Part shown: piece after piece, positions 63,969 through 64,000 of the stretch | Position numbering within the stretch: the stretch's first letter is position 1 | Layout: every line of letters starts with the position of its first letter | Origin: Planctomycetota bacterium | Lineage (GTDB): Bacteria; Planctomycetota; Planctomycetia; Pirellulales; Thermoguttaceae | Reading direction: 5' to 3' | NCBI GenBank assembly: GCA_029550925.1 | Contig: JAKPGL010000030.1 | Coordinates: 1 to 64,000, forward strand | Length of the DNA stretch: 64,000 nt | Notes under the pieces: model-generated | Seen by the model: only the letters and a program-made list of their open reading frames with translations | Told to the model about the DNA's origin: nothing | The model's database searches: none | Program-made: the position numbers and the translations under genes

Positions 63969-64000
63969 GCAAACCACCACCAAGAAATCATCCCAGAGGG

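Overview
The window looks like chromosomal DNA of a planctomycete, probably a member of the Pirellulales/Thermogutta-like lineages (inference from gene content). The evidence is three genes for DUF1559 pilin-like proteins with the [10 protein letters not shown] leader, six Gfo/Idh/MocA oxidoreductases (five with twin-arginine signals), a DUF1080 protein, secreted HEAT-repeat proteins, small zinc-ribbon membrane proteins, and intergenic regions full of short inverted-repeat elements.

Layout. 1-1546: the edge of an integrative element, with a tyrosine recombinase whose reading frame runs antisense through tRNA-Asn. 1.8-10.8 kb: STAS protein, exported oxidoreductase, HEAT protein, prepilin peptidase, zinc-ribbon protein, secreted protein, cupin. 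11-16.5 kb: a decayed toxin-antitoxin pair, a flippase-like membrane protein, a ketosynthase homologue lacking its active-site Cys, and a secretin-like secreted protein. 17-22 kb: exported alpha/beta hydrolase, EF-hand lipoprotein, frameshifted DUF1559 gene. 22.5-29.7 kb: citrate synthase, a UvrD/PcrA helicase, and a 1138-residue EndoQ-UvrD fusion. 29.9-44.9 kb: isomerase-like protein, four exported oxidoreductases, CYTH/CyaB protein, DUF3754 protein, HEAT-like protein, LarA-like protein. 45-53 kb: a giant double FAD oxidoreductase, a phospholipase C/P1 nuclease-fold protein, a cytoplasmic oxidoreductase, a zinc-ribbon protein. 53-64 kb: two DUF1559 genes, lipoproteins, a DUF1080 protein, creatininase family, RsfS, ArgS, a secreted coiled-coil protein and a cyclic-nucleotide-binding-domain protein.

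How the genes may work together. The exported oxidoreductases, the DUF1080 protein, the exported esterase-like hydrolase and the double FAD enzyme fit an extracytoplasmic carbohydrate-oxidation route, possibly through 3-keto-sugars (inference). The prepilin peptidase is a candidate processor of the DUF1559 proteins. The two adjacent helicase genes, one fused to an endonuclease Q-like nuclease, suggest a repair module for deaminated bases.

The most distinctive signal is a dispersed repeat family (family A). Its termini are close to GTAACATTTTAGCCGAATG, it has 8-bp target duplications at several copies, and five copies share a core of about 109 bp. A second element (family B) has perfect 18-bp inverted ends and a 5-bp duplication. 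A third hairpin type occurs between genes and also in frame inside the EndoQ-UvrD linker. Two small toxin-type loci are broken, and one has a family A copy directly upstream.
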